Numbered from the stretch's first letter, positions 36,113 through 45,560 are shown. The stretch is 64,000 nucleotides of DNA from Ferruginibacter sp. (GCA_019638485.1 JAHBTP010000003.1:248001-312000); one strand, 5' to 3'. Made by a program: numbers and translations. Notes: a model not told the origin generated them from the sequence alone.

Positions 36113-37021
36113 TTACATCAAAACAACACGCGCATCAATCCATTTTATCGCCTTTCGAAAAGATGCAATGGTGTTTTCATTCTCTTGTTTTGTAGTTTGA
36201 AATTTAGCATACTTAACGGCGTCGCATAAACGAAGCGGTGCAGATACTTCTGTACCTTGTACCACACCGGGAATACGACGCTCCAACCAAACCATTAGCT
36301 CGCCTGTTGTTAAATATCCTATATCCAATTTGAATTTTCTGCTTAAATAATGTTTAAAAATTTCACTCCCTTCACTATACCATTGTTTGTTAAAAGTGTG
36401 TTGCTGCTCAAGTCGGTTATATGCCGCCAGTGCCTCTTCCAGAGGTGGGATAACAGAAGAACCAGTTATACCTGTAACCTTCTTTCTATTTAACCATAAC
36501 CTCCATACCAATAATCCAATAAGCAGAGTCAACAGAACCCCAACCAACCAATAAACCCAAAAGGCTGCAGAATGGGGGATAGATTTCACCGATCTGATAT
36601 CATAAATTCCGGTAGTATCTGTAGGAGAATAACCTACTTGAAACATTAATAATGGAGATGCAATTTCTGTTTGATTATTATTATTTTTCAGGATTATGGG
36701 TATTGATGGAAATGCCCATCTTCCCGAATCAAAACTTGTAATAGTGAGTATCTGTTCAACAGTAAATTCTCCTTTACTTGATTTTTGAACCTCACCTCGG
36801 GCCAAAATTTCAAAATGTGGAATTGAATCCGGAATTTGGAAAAAGGCATCATAGCCTTGCGCCGGTAAAAAGACTTTCAAGCCATAGCTCACCTGCTCTC
36901 CAATAATAAAATTATTTTTATTAACAGAAACTTCAACTTTTTGAGCAGATAATATCGAAGGTAATATTCCGAGCACCCATGGTACTCCATACAATATTAT
37001 TTTCCCTATGCATTTCATCAT
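36113..37021 (-). CDS. BatD-like exported membrane protein of the MoxR/Bat operon
   Basis: 302-aa protein with an N-terminal signal-like segment (IILYGVPWVLGILPSILSAQ), a ~130-residue extracytoplasmic beta domain (VEVSVNKNNFIIGEQVSYGLKV, a BatD/oxygen-tolerance-type Ig fold), one membrane helix near 157-178 (FWVYWLVGVLLTLLIGLLVW) and a helical cytoplasmic tail (LEEALAAYNRLEQQ, YLSRKFKLDIGYLTTGEL) like that of DUF4381 proteins. Start and the DUF58 stop overlap (ATGATGA), so translation is coupled. The four genes moxR, DUF58, this and batA form a classic co-operating set. Confidence 0.75.
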   Translation of the reverse strand: MMKCIGKIILYGVPWVLGILPSILSAQKVEVSVNKNNFIIGEQVSYGLKVFLPAQGYDAFFQIPDSIPHFEILARGEVQKSSKGEFTVEQILTITSFDSGRWAFPSIPIILKNNNNQTEIASPLLMFQVGYSPTDTTGIYDIRSVKSIPHSAAFWVYWLVGVLLTLLIGLLVWRLWLNRKKVTGITGSSVIPPLEEALAAYNRLEQQHTFNKQWYSEGSEIFKHYLSRKFKLDIGYLTTGELMVWLERRIPGVVQGTEVSAPLRLCDAVKYAKFQTTKQENENTIASFRKAIKWIDARVVLM

Positions 37022-37890
37022 TTTCTCTTCTGAAAAAAATGTTGAAGAATTTTAATATAATCATCATTGGTCCTCACTTCAAGTAACTCTGCTCCTGCCT
37101 TTCTAAAAGCTTGTTTACACTCCTCTTGATTTTTTAAAAAATGTAACCTGTAATTATATCTCACAGCAACATTATTTGTATTTACCCAACGAAGCTCTCC
37201 CGTTTCTGAATCCATCAACTCTAATAGCCCAACCTTAGGTAAATCTTCATCTGCAGGGTCAGAAATCTTAATACCAATTACATCATGTTTTTTACCAATC
37301 ACCTTTAAATCATGAAAGTATCCTTCACCAACAAAGTCGCTAATCACGAAGGCAATACTTCGTTGCTTAATATTTCTATTAAAATAGCGGATAGCGTCAT
37401 AGATATTTGTTCCGGCACAGCATGGCTCTCTACTTAATAATTCTCTCACAAGATATAGAACATGCATTCTTCCCTTTTTAGGTGGGATATATAATTCTAC
37501 TTCATTACCAAATAAAACAGCGCCAACCTTATCATTGTTCTTAATAACATTAAATGCCAGCATCGCCGCTACTTCATTAATCGCTTCGCATTTACTGCGC
37601 ATTCGGGTTCCAAATAAATTGCTTGTACTTATATCTATCAACAACATCACAGAAAGCTCTCTCTCTTCTTCAAATACCTTAGTAAATGGATGACTAAAGC
37701 GTGCGCTAACATTCCAGTCTATAAAGCGCACATCATCCCCGGCAGTATAATCACGTACTTCACGGAATCGCATTCCTTTTCCTTTAAATGCTGAATGAAA
37801 TTCACCCGTAAAAAAATGAGTAGCAAGTTTTTTACTTTTAATTTCCAGCTCACGCACTTTACGTAAAATATCTTCAGTAGTTTGCTCCAT
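37018..37890 (-). CDS. DUF58 domain protein of the MoxR/Bat operon
   Basis: 290-aa cytoplasmic protein with the DUF58 signature FKGKGMRFREVRDYTAGDDVRFIDWNVSAR (in part) near residue 34 and a following VWA-like core (ELSVMLLIDISTS near residue 79, with an intact DxSxS). Members bind the MoxR ATPase and are thought to deliver it to VWA partners. It is 3 nt downstream of moxR and overlaps the BatD-like gene by 4 nt. Confidence 0.92.
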   Translation of the reverse strand: MEQTTEDILRKVRELEIKSKKLATHFFTGEFHSAFKGKGMRFREVRDYTAGDDVRFIDWNVSARFSHPFTKVFEEERELSVMLLIDISTSNLFGTRMRSKCEAINEVAAMLAFNVIKNNDKVGAVLFGNEVELYIPPKKGRMHVLYLVRELLSREPCCAGTNIYDAIRYFNRNIKQRSIAFVISDFVGEGYFHDLKVIGKKHDVIGIKISDPADEDLPKVGLLELMDSETGELRWVNTNNVAVRYNYRLHFLKNQEECKQAFRKAGAELLEVRTNDDYIKILQHFFQKRK

Positions 37891-37893
37891 ACA

Positions 37894-38895
37894 TTAAGGA
37901 ATAGGAATCGTTTTTAGTAGCGTATCAATAATTGTTTCCACACTTATATTTTCAGCTTCGGCCTCATAGGTTAATCCAATACGATGCCTTAAAACATCAT
38001 GGCTCACCGCCTGCACATCTTCAGGAATCACATATCCGCGCTTATTTAAAAATGCATACGCTTTTGCAGCCAATGCAAGATTTATACTTGCTCTTGGTGA
38101 CCCTCCAAACCCTATAAGTGGCGAAAGTTTTGACAAATTATATTGATTGGGGAACCGGGTTGAGAAAATAATATTTAAAATATAATCCTCTACCTTCTCA
38201 TCTAAATAAACCTTCCTAACTAAATCACGCGCTCTTTGGATTTCACCGGTAGATGCCACCGGATTTACCACAGGAGCTACAACATCTACAGTATTTTGCC
38301 TAATAATCATTTGCTCTTCTGCTTTAGAGGGATAGCCTACTACAATTTTCAGCATAAACCGGTCAACCTGTGCCTCCGGTAAAGGATAAGTCCCTTCTTG
38401 CTCAATTGGGTTTTGGGTAGCAAGAACTAAAAATGGCTCTGGTAAAGCATAAGACGTTTCTCCAATAGTTACCTGTCTTTCTTGCATTGCTTCTAATAAT
38501 GCACTTTGAACCTTGGCCGGAGCACGATTGATTTCATCCGCTAGAATGAAATTGGCAAAAATGGGCCCTCTACGAACATAGAACTCGTTTTTACCTTGAT
38601 TATAAATCATGGTACCGATAACATCAGCAGGCAATAAGTCGGGAGTGAATTGTATTCGACTAAAATTTGCTTTAACCGTTTGTGCAAGCGACTTTATAGA
38701 AAGTGTTTTTGCCAAACCGGGAACACCTTCCAACAATACGTGCCCATTACACAGCAATCCGATAAGCAACCGCTCAACCATATTATGCTGACCAACAATT
38801 ACTTTTCCAACCTCTGCATTAATTTTTGAAACAAAGCCGGCAGCTTCTTCAATCTTTTCATTTAACAATTTAATATCACCGGATGTTTGAAGCAT
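37894..38895 (-). CDS. MoxR-family AAA+ ATPase
   Basis: 333-aa AAA+ chaperone-like ATPase. Walker A is GVPGLAKT near residue 57, Walker B FILADEINRAP near 120, sensor 1 LATQNPIEQEGTYPLPEAQVDRF near 160, and a sensor 2 Arg in GGSPRASINLALAAKA near 272. It opens the MoxR-DUF58-BatD-BatA operon and probably remodels or activates the VWA proteins encoded with it. Upstream are 130 bp shared with nadE's 3' end, with no full-consensus promoter visible. Confidence 0.94.
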   Translation of the reverse strand: MLQTSGDIKLLNEKIEEAAGFVSKINAEVGKVIVGQHNMVERLLIGLLCNGHVLLEGVPGLAKTLSIKSLAQTVKANFSRIQFTPDLLPADVIGTMIYNQGKNEFYVRRGPIFANFILADEINRAPAKVQSALLEAMQERQVTIGETSYALPEPFLVLATQNPIEQEGTYPLPEAQVDRFMLKIVVGYPSKAEEQMIIRQNTVDVVAPVVNPVASTGEIQRARDLVRKVYLDEKVEDYILNIIFSTRFPNQYNLSKLSPLIGFGGSPRASINLALAAKAYAFLNKRGYVIPEDVQAVSHDVLRHRIGLTYEAEAENISVETIIDTLLKTIPIP

Positions 38896-39025
38896 AACAA
38901 TAAATTTTAAACAAACAAATAATGCCCACAGATAATCTCATGCAATTTAACCGATTCAACGGAAGCAAAGTTTGGGATTTATTAATGCCGTGTTAATTAC
39001 TCCTATAAATACAACTAATACCTCT

Positions 39026-40708
39026 TTACAAAGTATTGAAAGCAACCACAGGCATACGTCTGCCTATACCAAAAGCCTTTGGTGATATACGAATAATAGG
39101 ACAAAATTGCGCACGCTTATACTCATTCCGATTCACCATCTTCAACACCCGTTCTACCATATCGGCAGCACATCCGGACGCTTTTATTTGAGCTGCCGTT
39201 TTATGCTGTTCAATATATCCAAATAAAATTTCATCAAGCATAGTGTAATCAGGCAAACTATCCGTATCCTTTTGATCAGGTCTAAGTTCCGCACTGGGTG
39301 GTTTTGAAATAATATGCAGTGGTATCACTTTCTTTTTTCGATTAATAAACTTGGCAAGCGCATAAACCTGCTGCTTATAACAATCACCCAAAACACTCAA
39401 CCCTCCTGCCATATCTCCGTAGAGGGTGCCATATCCGGTACACAATTCGCTTTTATTGCTTGTATTAAGCAGGATATAATTAAACTTATTAGCTATAGCC
39501 ATTAAGGTATTTCCTCTAATACGACTTTGTAGATTTTCTTCCGTAACATTAAAAGGAAGATTATCAAAAAATGGATTGAGTGTTTTTAAGAAAGTTTCAT
39601 AAATGTCTTTAATCGGAATCGTGTGATTGGGATTTTGAAGATTTTCATTCAATTGTTTTGCATCTTCCAGTGAATGAGCGGTAGAATACTCAGAGGGCAT
39701 CATTACTGCAACCACATTATCATTACCCAAGGCCTCACATGCTAAAGCTAAAACCACTGCTGAGTCAATACCTCCACTACTGCCAATAACAGCTTTTTGA
39801 AAGCCCATTTTTTTAAAATAATCTCTTATACCTAACACCAATGCATTATACACTAATTCTATACCATATTCAGGATTGAAATGTGTGCACTCCTCGTTAA
39901 TAGTTGTGATTTGTTTGTAATTACTAAAATCTTCACAACTAAGAGAGCCATCATCATTTAGGGTAAAGCAAGATAAGTCTTCTTCAAAGTACTTTAATAA
40001 TCCACACAGGGTTCCATTACTATCCATACCCATTGACCCACCGTCAAAAACTAAATCCGTTTGTGCCCCGGTAGTGTTACAATACAAAACCGGAAGTTCA
40101 TATTTTAAGGCATTAGCTTTTACAACACCCATTCTTTTTGTGGCATGCAAATAATCAAAAGGAGAAGCAGACAAATTAATGATCACATCCGGGCCGAGCG
40201 GTTTTAACCTATCTAAGGGACAATACGGATAATTAAAATCAGGCTCCACGCACCAAATATCTTCACAAATAGTAACCGCTATTTTTCTTTTACGGAATGA
40301 GATAATATCCCATGAAACAGCCGGGTCAAAATATCTTCTTTCGTCAAAAACATCATAATCAGGAAGGCAGGTCTTGTGAATGATTTGTTTAATCTCCCCA
40401 TCTTCAATAAAAAATGCTGCATTAAACAGGCCCTTTCCCATCGCAGTTGATGAATATATGGGTGCGCCTACAATTACTGCAATATCTTTAGTATGAGCAA
40501 CTACCTCATCAACAGCCATTTTGCATTGTTCGATAAAATTTCTTTGCAGTAATAAATCATTAGCCGGATACCCACAGATACATAATTCACTAAACACCAC
40601 CAGGTCACCCCCTGCTGCCTTTGCAGTATTTATAGCATCAATAATTTTTGCTACATTTTTTTTAAAATTACCAATGTGATAATTCTGCTGTGCCAAAAAA
40701 ATTTTCAT
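39026..40708 (-). CDS. nadE: Glutamine-dependent NAD+ synthetase
   Basis: Two-domain enzyme making NAD from nicotinic acid adenine dinucleotide using glutamine. The N-terminal nitrilase-like glutaminase has the Glu-Lys-Cys triad regions VVFSELCICGYPANDLL near residue 40, KTCLPDYDVFDERRYF near 112 and VTICEDIW near 147. The C-terminal synthetase has the P-loop GSSGGIDSAVVLALACEALG near 305 and NKSELCTGYGTLYGDMAGG near 410. ATG 40708 (MKIFLAQQNYH) is the natural start; a TTG five codons upstream is unlikely. Divergent from gldB. nadC lies nearby at 42571. Confidence 0.95.
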   Translation of the reverse strand: MKIFLAQQNYHIGNFKKNVAKIIDAINTAKAAGGDLVVFSELCICGYPANDLLLQRNFIEQCKMAVDEVVAHTKDIAVIVGAPIYSSTAMGKGLFNAAFFIEDGEIKQIIHKTCLPDYDVFDERRYFDPAVSWDIISFRKRKIAVTICEDIWCVEPDFNYPYCPLDRLKPLGPDVIINLSASPFDYLHATKRMGVVKANALKYELPVLYCNTTGAQTDLVFDGGSMGMDSNGTLCGLLKYFEEDLSCFTLNDDGSLSCEDFSNYKQITTINEECTHFNPEYGIELVYNALVLGIRDYFKKMGFQKAVIGSSGGIDSAVVLALACEALGNDNVVAVMMPSEYSTAHSLEDAKQLNENLQNPNHTIPIKDIYETFLKTLNPFFDNLPFNVTEENLQSRIRGNTLMAIANKFNYILLNTSNKSELCTGYGTLYGDMAGGLSVLGDCYKQQVYALAKFINRKKKVIPLHIISKPPSAELRPDQKDTDSLPDYTMLDEILFGYIEQHKTAAQIKASGCAADMVERVLKMVNRNEYKRAQFCPIIRISPKAFGIGRRMPVVAFNTL

Positions 40709-40755
40709 ACTCAATCCATTCAAATACCTTTACACAATAACGCTAATGATTTAAA

Positions 40756-41787
40756 ATGGTAAAGTTAACTCTTTCAACTTTTCACTCCGTAATTTACTGT
40801 TTCCTTTTCTTATTCTTTTACTCCTGTACTGAGCAAAAAGCACCCAATGTATCCCACATCAAAGTACAATTTGATGTTAAGCATTTTGAAAAGGATTTCT
40901 TTACAATAGATACCACACACACAGCAGAAGCAATTATTAAATTAAACCAAAAATATCCGTCATTTACACCAAATTTTCTTACAGGAATACTTAATGCTGA
41001 CCCCGCCTGGTCTGCAGACACAACAGCCTGGTATCTGAAACAATTTATAAAAGCATATATGCCGGTGTATGATTCTGCAGAGATTGTTTTTGCTAATTTC
41101 AAACAACAGGAAGAGGAAATAAAAAGAGCTTTTCAATTTTTAAAATATTACTTCCCATCTTATGCTGCACCAGAGCATATTATCACCTATATTGGACCGG
41201 TAGATGGGTATGGGGATATTCTGGATGAACACTCAGCCTATATCGGGCTTCAACATCATTTGGGGAAGAACTATTCTCTATATAACACCCCCCTGGTGCA
41301 GGAAACATATCCATTTTATATATCGCGCCAATTTATACCTGCCACTATACCCATTAATTTGATGAAGAATATTATACTGGATATATATCCTGAACAGTTT
41401 GGTGACAAAACATTAGTCATTCAAATGGTTGAAAAAGGTAAGCGGTTATTTCTATTACAATTACTATTACCTGAAGTAAATGAGTATTTACTTATTGGTT
41501 ACAGCAAAGAACAAATGAAGGATTGTTATGCCCATGAAAGGGCGATATGGGATTTGTTTATACATAACAATTTGTTACAAATAACCGACTACAGTATAAT
41601 AAGAAACTATATAGGAGAGGGCCCAAAGACAATAGAATTAGGAGAGGCTTCACCCGGAAATATCGGCTCTTTTTCGGGTTGGCAAATTGTGAAACAGTAC
41701 ATGAAAAAGCACAGTCAACTTACTCCTGATGAGTTGATGAGTATTTCTGCTGAAAAGATATTTAATGATGCAAAGTATAAGCCTTAA
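40756..41787 (+). CDS. gldB: Gliding motility lipoprotein GldB
   Basis: 343-aa lipoprotein: signal peptide with lipobox FFYSC near residue 24. The mature part matches the GldB pattern: VKHFEKDFFTID, a run of short helices ending in LKYYFPSYAAPEHIITYIGPV (in part), and the C-terminal QIVKQYMKKHSQLTPDELM. GldB is required for gliding and stability of the type IX apparatus in Flavobacterium, but its biochemical role is unknown. It is a single gene, divergent from nadE and convergent with apaG (8-nt gap). Confidence 0.88.
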   Translation: MVKLTLSTFHSVIYCFLFLFFYSCTEQKAPNVSHIKVQFDVKHFEKDFFTIDTTHTAEAIIKLNQKYPSFTPNFLTGILNADPAWSADTTAWYLKQFIKAYMPVYDSAEIVFANFKQQEEEIKRAFQFLKYYFPSYAAPEHIITYIGPVDGYGDILDEHSAYIGLQHHLGKNYSLYNTPLVQETYPFYISRQFIPATIPINLMKNIILDIYPEQFGDKTLVIQMVEKGKRLFLLQLLLPEVNEYLLIGYSKEQMKDCYAHERAIWDLFIHNNLLQITDYSIIRNYIGEGPKTIELGEASPGNIGSFSGWQIVKQYMKKHSQLTPDELMSISAEKIFNDAKYKP

Positions 41788-41795
41788 TCAAAAAA

Positions 41796-42182
41796 TTAGT
41801 TTAGCTTAAATGGTGCCACCAAAAGAAAAACGGGAATTTTTACTTCAAAATATTTCTTTTGTTGAATATCTTCAAACACATAGGCTCCACTCATCTTCCC
41901 AATCTCTGATTGAAGATCACATCCGCTAACATATTGATAGGATTTATCAGGCCCTATAATGGGCTGCACACCCACTACCCCGGAGCCCTCAACCTCAGTA
42001 TGTACCGCATCTGCGTCATGAATATTCCAGTGCCGGCTAATAAGTTTAACCGGAAATGGATTATTGTTATGCAATACAATTTTATAAGCAAAAACATACT
42101 CCTTGTTCAGTGGATTACTATACTCCTGCTGATAAAATGTTTCTACGGAAACCCTAATCCCACTGGAAACCAAAGACACCAT
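41796..42182 (-). CDS. apaG: ApaG domain protein
   Basis: 128-aa fibronectin III-like protein of the ApaG/DUF525 family, linked in enterobacteria to cobalt/magnesium homeostasis. Characteristic strands are visible: IRVSVETFYQQEYSNP, YVFAYKIVLHNNNPFPVKLISRHWNIHDA (in part), GVVGVQPIIGPDKSYQYVSG and GKMSGAYVFED. Length matches the family. Molecular role remains unclear even in E. coli. Confidence 0.93.
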   Translation of the reverse strand: MVSLVSSGIRVSVETFYQQEYSNPLNKEYVFAYKIVLHNNNPFPVKLISRHWNIHDADAVHTEVEGSGVVGVQPIIGPDKSYQYVSGCDLQSEIGKMSGAYVFEDIQQKKYFEVKIPVFLLVAPFKLN

Positions 42183-42234
42183 ACACAGTATATTTTAAAC
42201 TAAATTATACAAATAAATCAACTGCACCAATTGT

Positions 42235-42561
42235 TTAACTTTTTACCTTACCAAACCCTTGCTTCTTCAACCATTGAACAATTTTTTCACGATGATTTCC
42301 TTGAATTACAATTATACCATTGTCAATCGTTCCTCCGGTAGCACAATAATTCTTTAATTGTTTCCCTACCTTCTCAATGCCTTCACCCTGATATCCTTCC
42401 ACCAAGGTAACGGTTTTGCCTGCACGATGTTTTGTTTCTATGCGAACAGATACACTCTGGTTAGCAGGTGCAATGGTTTCATTCTGCACCTCGGGTTCTT
42501 TCTTCATCAGTTCGGTATTGGTAGAATAAACCAGCCCGTTTAAAAAAGACTTTTTTGCCAT
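42235..42561 (-). CDS. SUI1/YciH-type translation initiation factor
   Basis: 108-aa protein with a disordered N-terminal ~35 residues and an eIF1/SUI1 domain: VSVRIETKHRAGKTVTLVEGYQG, LKNYCATGGTIDNGIIVIQGNHREKIVQWLKKQGF (both shown in part). YciH proteins bind the 30S subunit and affect start-codon fidelity. It is 9 nt after nadC and probably co-transcribed with it. Relevance to the leaderless-looking and non-ATG starts in this window is only a thought. Confidence 0.92.
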   Translation of the reverse strand: MAKKSFLNGLVYSTNTELMKKEPEVQNETIAPANQSVSVRIETKHRAGKTVTLVEGYQGEGIEKVGKQLKNYCATGGTIDNGIIVIQGNHREKIVQWLKKQGFGKVKS

Positions 42562-42570
42562 TTTTTATAA

Positions 42571-43422
42571 TTATTGAAAAATCTTTGCTTTTAAACTTAA
42601 ATCCAAGCTGGTTGCCTGATGGATAATAGCTCCGCTTGAAATAAAATCAACCCCGGTGGCTGCATAAGAAACAATATTATCTAAATGAATTCCTCCACTC
42701 GCTTCGGTTTCAAATTTATTATCAATAAGCAACAATGCCTTTTTTATTTCATCAGGTGTAAAATTATCCAGCATAATACGATGCACCTTACCCACTGTTA
42801 GAACCTGCTTCACCTCATCAAGATTACGGGTTTCAATTTCAATTTTTAGCCCGGGTTTATCTTGGATATATTGATATGCTTTTTCAATGGCCGGTTTAAT
42901 TCCTCCACAAAAATCAATATGATTATCCTTTAACATAATCATATCAAATAAACCAAACCGATGATTATATCCTCCTCCAATACGAACAGCCTCCTTTTCC
43001 AATAATCGAAAATTAGGAGTAGTCTTTCTTGTATCCAACAATTTTGTTTTATATCCCCTAATCTTTTCAACATAACAATCAGTGAGTGTTGAAATACCAC
43101 TCATTCGTTGCATGATATTTAATACTAATCTCTCTGCTTTCAGAATTGTATGCACACGTGCATTTACTTCAAAGGCAACTTCACCCGGTTGTCCTTTATC
43201 ACCATCAGCCTTAAACTCAGTAAATACCGATTCGTTATCAAGCATTTTAAATATATAGGATGCTACCTGAATACCCGCTAAAACACCGGCCTGCTTTATT
43301 TTAAGCACGGCCTTACCTGCTGTTTCAGGAGGAATACAACAAAGTGTGGAATGATCACCATTACCCACATCTTCATGCAAAGCACCTAATATTAATTGTT
43401 CCAGTTGTTCATTAAATTTCAT
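42571..43422 (-). CDS. nadC: Nicotinate-nucleotide pyrophosphorylase (quinolinate phosphoribosyltransferase)
   Basis: 283-aa enzyme making nicotinate mononucleotide from quinolinate and PRPP in de novo NAD synthesis. Seen: GALHEDVGNGDHST near residue 13, AERLVLNIMQRMSGIST near 96, LLDTRKTTPNFRLLEKEAVRIGGGYNHR (in part) near 127 with the substrate-binding Arg/Lys/His, IEIETRNLDEV near 195 and EASGGIHLDN near 240. It has a -7 box 4 nt before the ATG. nadA and nadB are not in the window. Confidence 0.95.
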   Translation of the reverse strand: MKFNEQLEQLILGALHEDVGNGDHSTLCCIPPETAGKAVLKIKQAGVLAGIQVASYIFKMLDNESVFTEFKADGDKGQPGEVAFEVNARVHTILKAERLVLNIMQRMSGISTLTDCYVEKIRGYKTKLLDTRKTTPNFRLLEKEAVRIGGGYNHRFGLFDMIMLKDNHIDFCGGIKPAIEKAYQYIQDKPGLKIEIETRNLDEVKQVLTVGKVHRIMLDNFTPDEIKKALLLIDNKFETEASGGIHLDNIVSYAATGVDFISSGAIIHQATSLDLSLKAKIFQ

Positions 43423-43426
43423 TAAG

Positions 43427-43434
43427 CAAAGCTA
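43427..43434 (-). promoter_or_regulatory. -7 promoter box (TAGCTTTG) of nadC
   Basis: On the minus strand TAGCTTTG ends 4 nt before the nadC ATG. It also forms one arm of a perfect 8-bp inverted repeat whose other arm (43442-43449, plus strand TAGCTTTG) points the opposite way. Spacer 7 nt. Confidence 0.5.
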
Positions 43435-43570
43435 AGGGCTATAGCTTTGAAATTATCGTCATTTAACTGAAGGAGCTAATCAATTTGCTTGCAAAGCGGT
43501 TTTTAACATTTAAGAGAGGTATTCATGATAAAAAAAGGGAGCATAATTTCAGCACAGCGCTAACATGCTG

Positions 43571-43578
43571 TAAGTTTG
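43571..43578 (+). promoter_or_regulatory. -7 promoter box (TAAGTTTG) of gpmI
   Basis: TAAGTTTG ends exactly 4 nt before the gpmI ATG, predicting a leaderless transcript. No -33 TTTG at standard spacing. Confidence 0.5.
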
Positions 43579-43582
43579 CAGT

Positions 43583-45097
43583 ATGGAAAATAAAAAAGCA
43601 ATACTCATTATCATGGATGGCTGGGGACTTGGCCAGGTAAAGGAGAGTGATGCTATTCATGCCGCCAATACACCTTTTGTGGATAATCTATACAAGCAAT
43701 ACCCTCATTCCACCTTGGTAACTTGTGGCGAGGCTGTTGGACTTCCTGATGGACAGATGGGCAATAGTGAGGTAGGACACCTTAATCTGGGCGCAGGAAG
43801 AATTGTGTATCAGGAACTGCAACGAATTAATGTAGCTATAAAAAATGGGGATTTAGATACTAATCCTGTTTTGCTAAAAGCTTTACAATATGCGAAAACA
43901 AACAATAAAACTTTACACTTTATAGGTTTGGTAAGTGATGGCGGAGTTCACTCCCACATTAACCACCTAAAGGCACTTTTATCGCTTTCTGCCAAGCACG
44001 GTCTTAAAGATGTTCTTGTACATGCCTTTACAGACGGAAGAGATACAGACCCGAAAAGTGGAGTGGGTTTTATTTCTGACCTTTTAGAACATATCAAAAA
44101 GACAACAGGTGCACTGGCTACTATTTCCGGAAGATACTATGCAATGGATAGGGATAAACGATGGGAACGAATAAGAAGAGCTTATGATGCATTGGTTCAT
44201 GGCACGGGTGAGATATCCTATAATATGATTCAATCTTTAGAAGGAAGCTATAACAAAGATGTAACAGATGAATTTGTGATGCCAATAATAAATGGCAACC
44301 TCCCCTCAGTAATAATACAACCGGACGATGTGGTTATATGTTTTAATTTTCGAACAGACCGCTGCCGGGAAATAACTGAGGTGCTTACCCAACATGCCAT
44401 TCCCGAACAGGACATGAATCCGCTACCAATTCATTACTACACGATGACACGGTACGATGAAACATATAAAAATGTATCCTGTTTCTTTGATCAAGATGAT
44501 TTATCCAACACCCTTGGTGAAGTTTTATCAAAAAATGCAAAGCAACAGTTACGCATAGCCGAAACTGAGAAATATCCTCATGTTAGTTTCTTTTTTAGTG
44601 GTGGGCGTGAGGTACCCTTTGAAGGAGAACAGCGCATTATGATTCCTTCTCCCAAGGTGGCTACTTATGACCTTAAACCTGAAATGAGTGCCCACGAAGT
44701 AACAGAAGCTGTTATTAATCAAATTCGAACCGGGAAATTCGACTTTATTTGTTTAAACTTTGCCAATGCCGATATGGTAGGCCATACAGGAGTTTGGACA
44801 AGTGTGATAAAAGCAGTAGAAACAGTTGATAATTGTGTAAGCCAAGTGGTAAATGAAGCTCTTCAACAAGGTTATGTAATACTATTAACCGCCGACCATG
44901 GTAATGCAGATTATGAAATTAATCATGATGGCTCTCCTAATACGGCCCATACCATGAACCTTGTACCCCTGTTTTTAATTGGTAGCAAAGAATATGCTAA
45001 GATTAATAATGGAAAACTGGGTGATATAGCCCCTACTATCCTAAAACTAATGAATCTACCTGTGCCGGCAGAAATGACCGGAAACTGTTTAATTTAA
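43583..45097 (+). CDS. gpmI: 2,3-bisphosphoglycerate-independent phosphoglycerate mutase
   Basis: 504-aa alkaline-phosphatase-superfamily enzyme of glycolysis/gluconeogenesis, using two Mn ions. Seen: ILIIMDGWGLG near residue 6 (metal Asp), MGNSEVGHLNLGAGRIV near 60 with the phosphorylated Ser, HAFTDGRDTDPKSG near 149, GRYYAMDRDKRWER near 189, and LLTADHGNADYEI near 434 with HTMNLVPLFL after it. Length is standard. A haem-binding protein gene starts 4 nt after its stop. Confidence 0.96.
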   Translation: MENKKAILIIMDGWGLGQVKESDAIHAANTPFVDNLYKQYPHSTLVTCGEAVGLPDGQMGNSEVGHLNLGAGRIVYQELQRINVAIKNGDLDTNPVLLKALQYAKTNNKTLHFIGLVSDGGVHSHINHLKALLSLSAKHGLKDVLVHAFTDGRDTDPKSGVGFISDLLEHIKKTTGALATISGRYYAMDRDKRWERIRRAYDALVHGTGEISYNMIQSLEGSYNKDVTDEFVMPIINGNLPSVIIQPDDVVICFNFRTDRCREITEVLTQHAIPEQDMNPLPIHYYTMTRYDETYKNVSCFFDQDDLSNTLGEVLSKNAKQQLRIAETEKYPHVSFFFSGGREVPFEGEQRIMIPSPKVATYDLKPEMSAHEVTEAVINQIRTGKFDFICLNFANADMVGHTGVWTSVIKAVETVDNCVSQVVNEALQQGYVILLTADHGNADYEINHDGSPNTAHTMNLVPLFLIGSKEYAKINNGKLGDIAPTILKLMNLPVPAEMTGNCLI

Positions 45098-45101
45098 TAT
45101 T

Positions 45102-45560
45102 ATGAGAAAAACATTTAAAAGAATTTTGCTGATAATTGTGCTGGCTCTCGCACTGATTCAATTTTTTCCAAGAGCAGAAAAAAACCAAAATGCTGAAATT
45201 GGCCCTGACCACATTGCCAGTATGGAAGCAATACCAACCGAAGTTTCCGCAATTCTTGAAAAAGCCTGTTATGATTGCCATAGCAATAATACCATTTACC
45301 CCTGGTACAATAATATACAACCGGTTAATTGGTGGTTAAACAAGCATATCATTGAGGGGAGTGATGAATTAAACTTTTCAGAATTTGGCAGCTATTCTGC
45401 AAAGCGCCAAAACCGCAAATGGAAAGAAGTGGTAGATGAACTCAAGGAAAATAACATGCCACTAAAAAGTTATACGTTTCTTCATCCCAAGGCAAAATTA
45501 ACTGCCACTGAAAAAGAAAAGCTGATTTCATGGGCTTCTTCTCACATTATAAGAAATTGA
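45102..45560 (+). CDS. Haem-binding domain protein (CxxCH)
   Basis: 152-aa exported protein with an N-terminal hydrophobic segment (ILLIIVLALALIQFFPRAE) that anchors or exports it. The domain has a c-type haem attachment site CYDCHSN near residue 59, followed by TIYPWYNNIQPVNWWLNKHI and LNFSEFGSYSAKRQ, and ends ENNMPLKSYTFLHPKAKLT (in part), the pattern of the Bacteroidota haem-binding (Haem_bd-type) domain. Likely a small periplasmic or membrane-bound electron carrier or sensor. It directly follows gpmI on the same strand. Confidence 0.85.
   Translation: MRKTFKRILLIIVLALALIQFFPRAEKNQNAEIGPDHIASMEAIPTEVSAILEKACYDCHSNNTIYPWYNNIQPVNWWLNKHIIEGSDELNFSEFGSYSAKRQNRKWKEVVDELKENNMPLKSYTFLHPKAKLTATEKEKLISWASSHIIRN

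Noticed and set aside
36113..37021. Calling the 302-aa protein simply BatD
   Set aside because: It has one beta domain and a DUF4381-like tail and is much shorter than full BatD proteins, so I kept the wording BatD-like.
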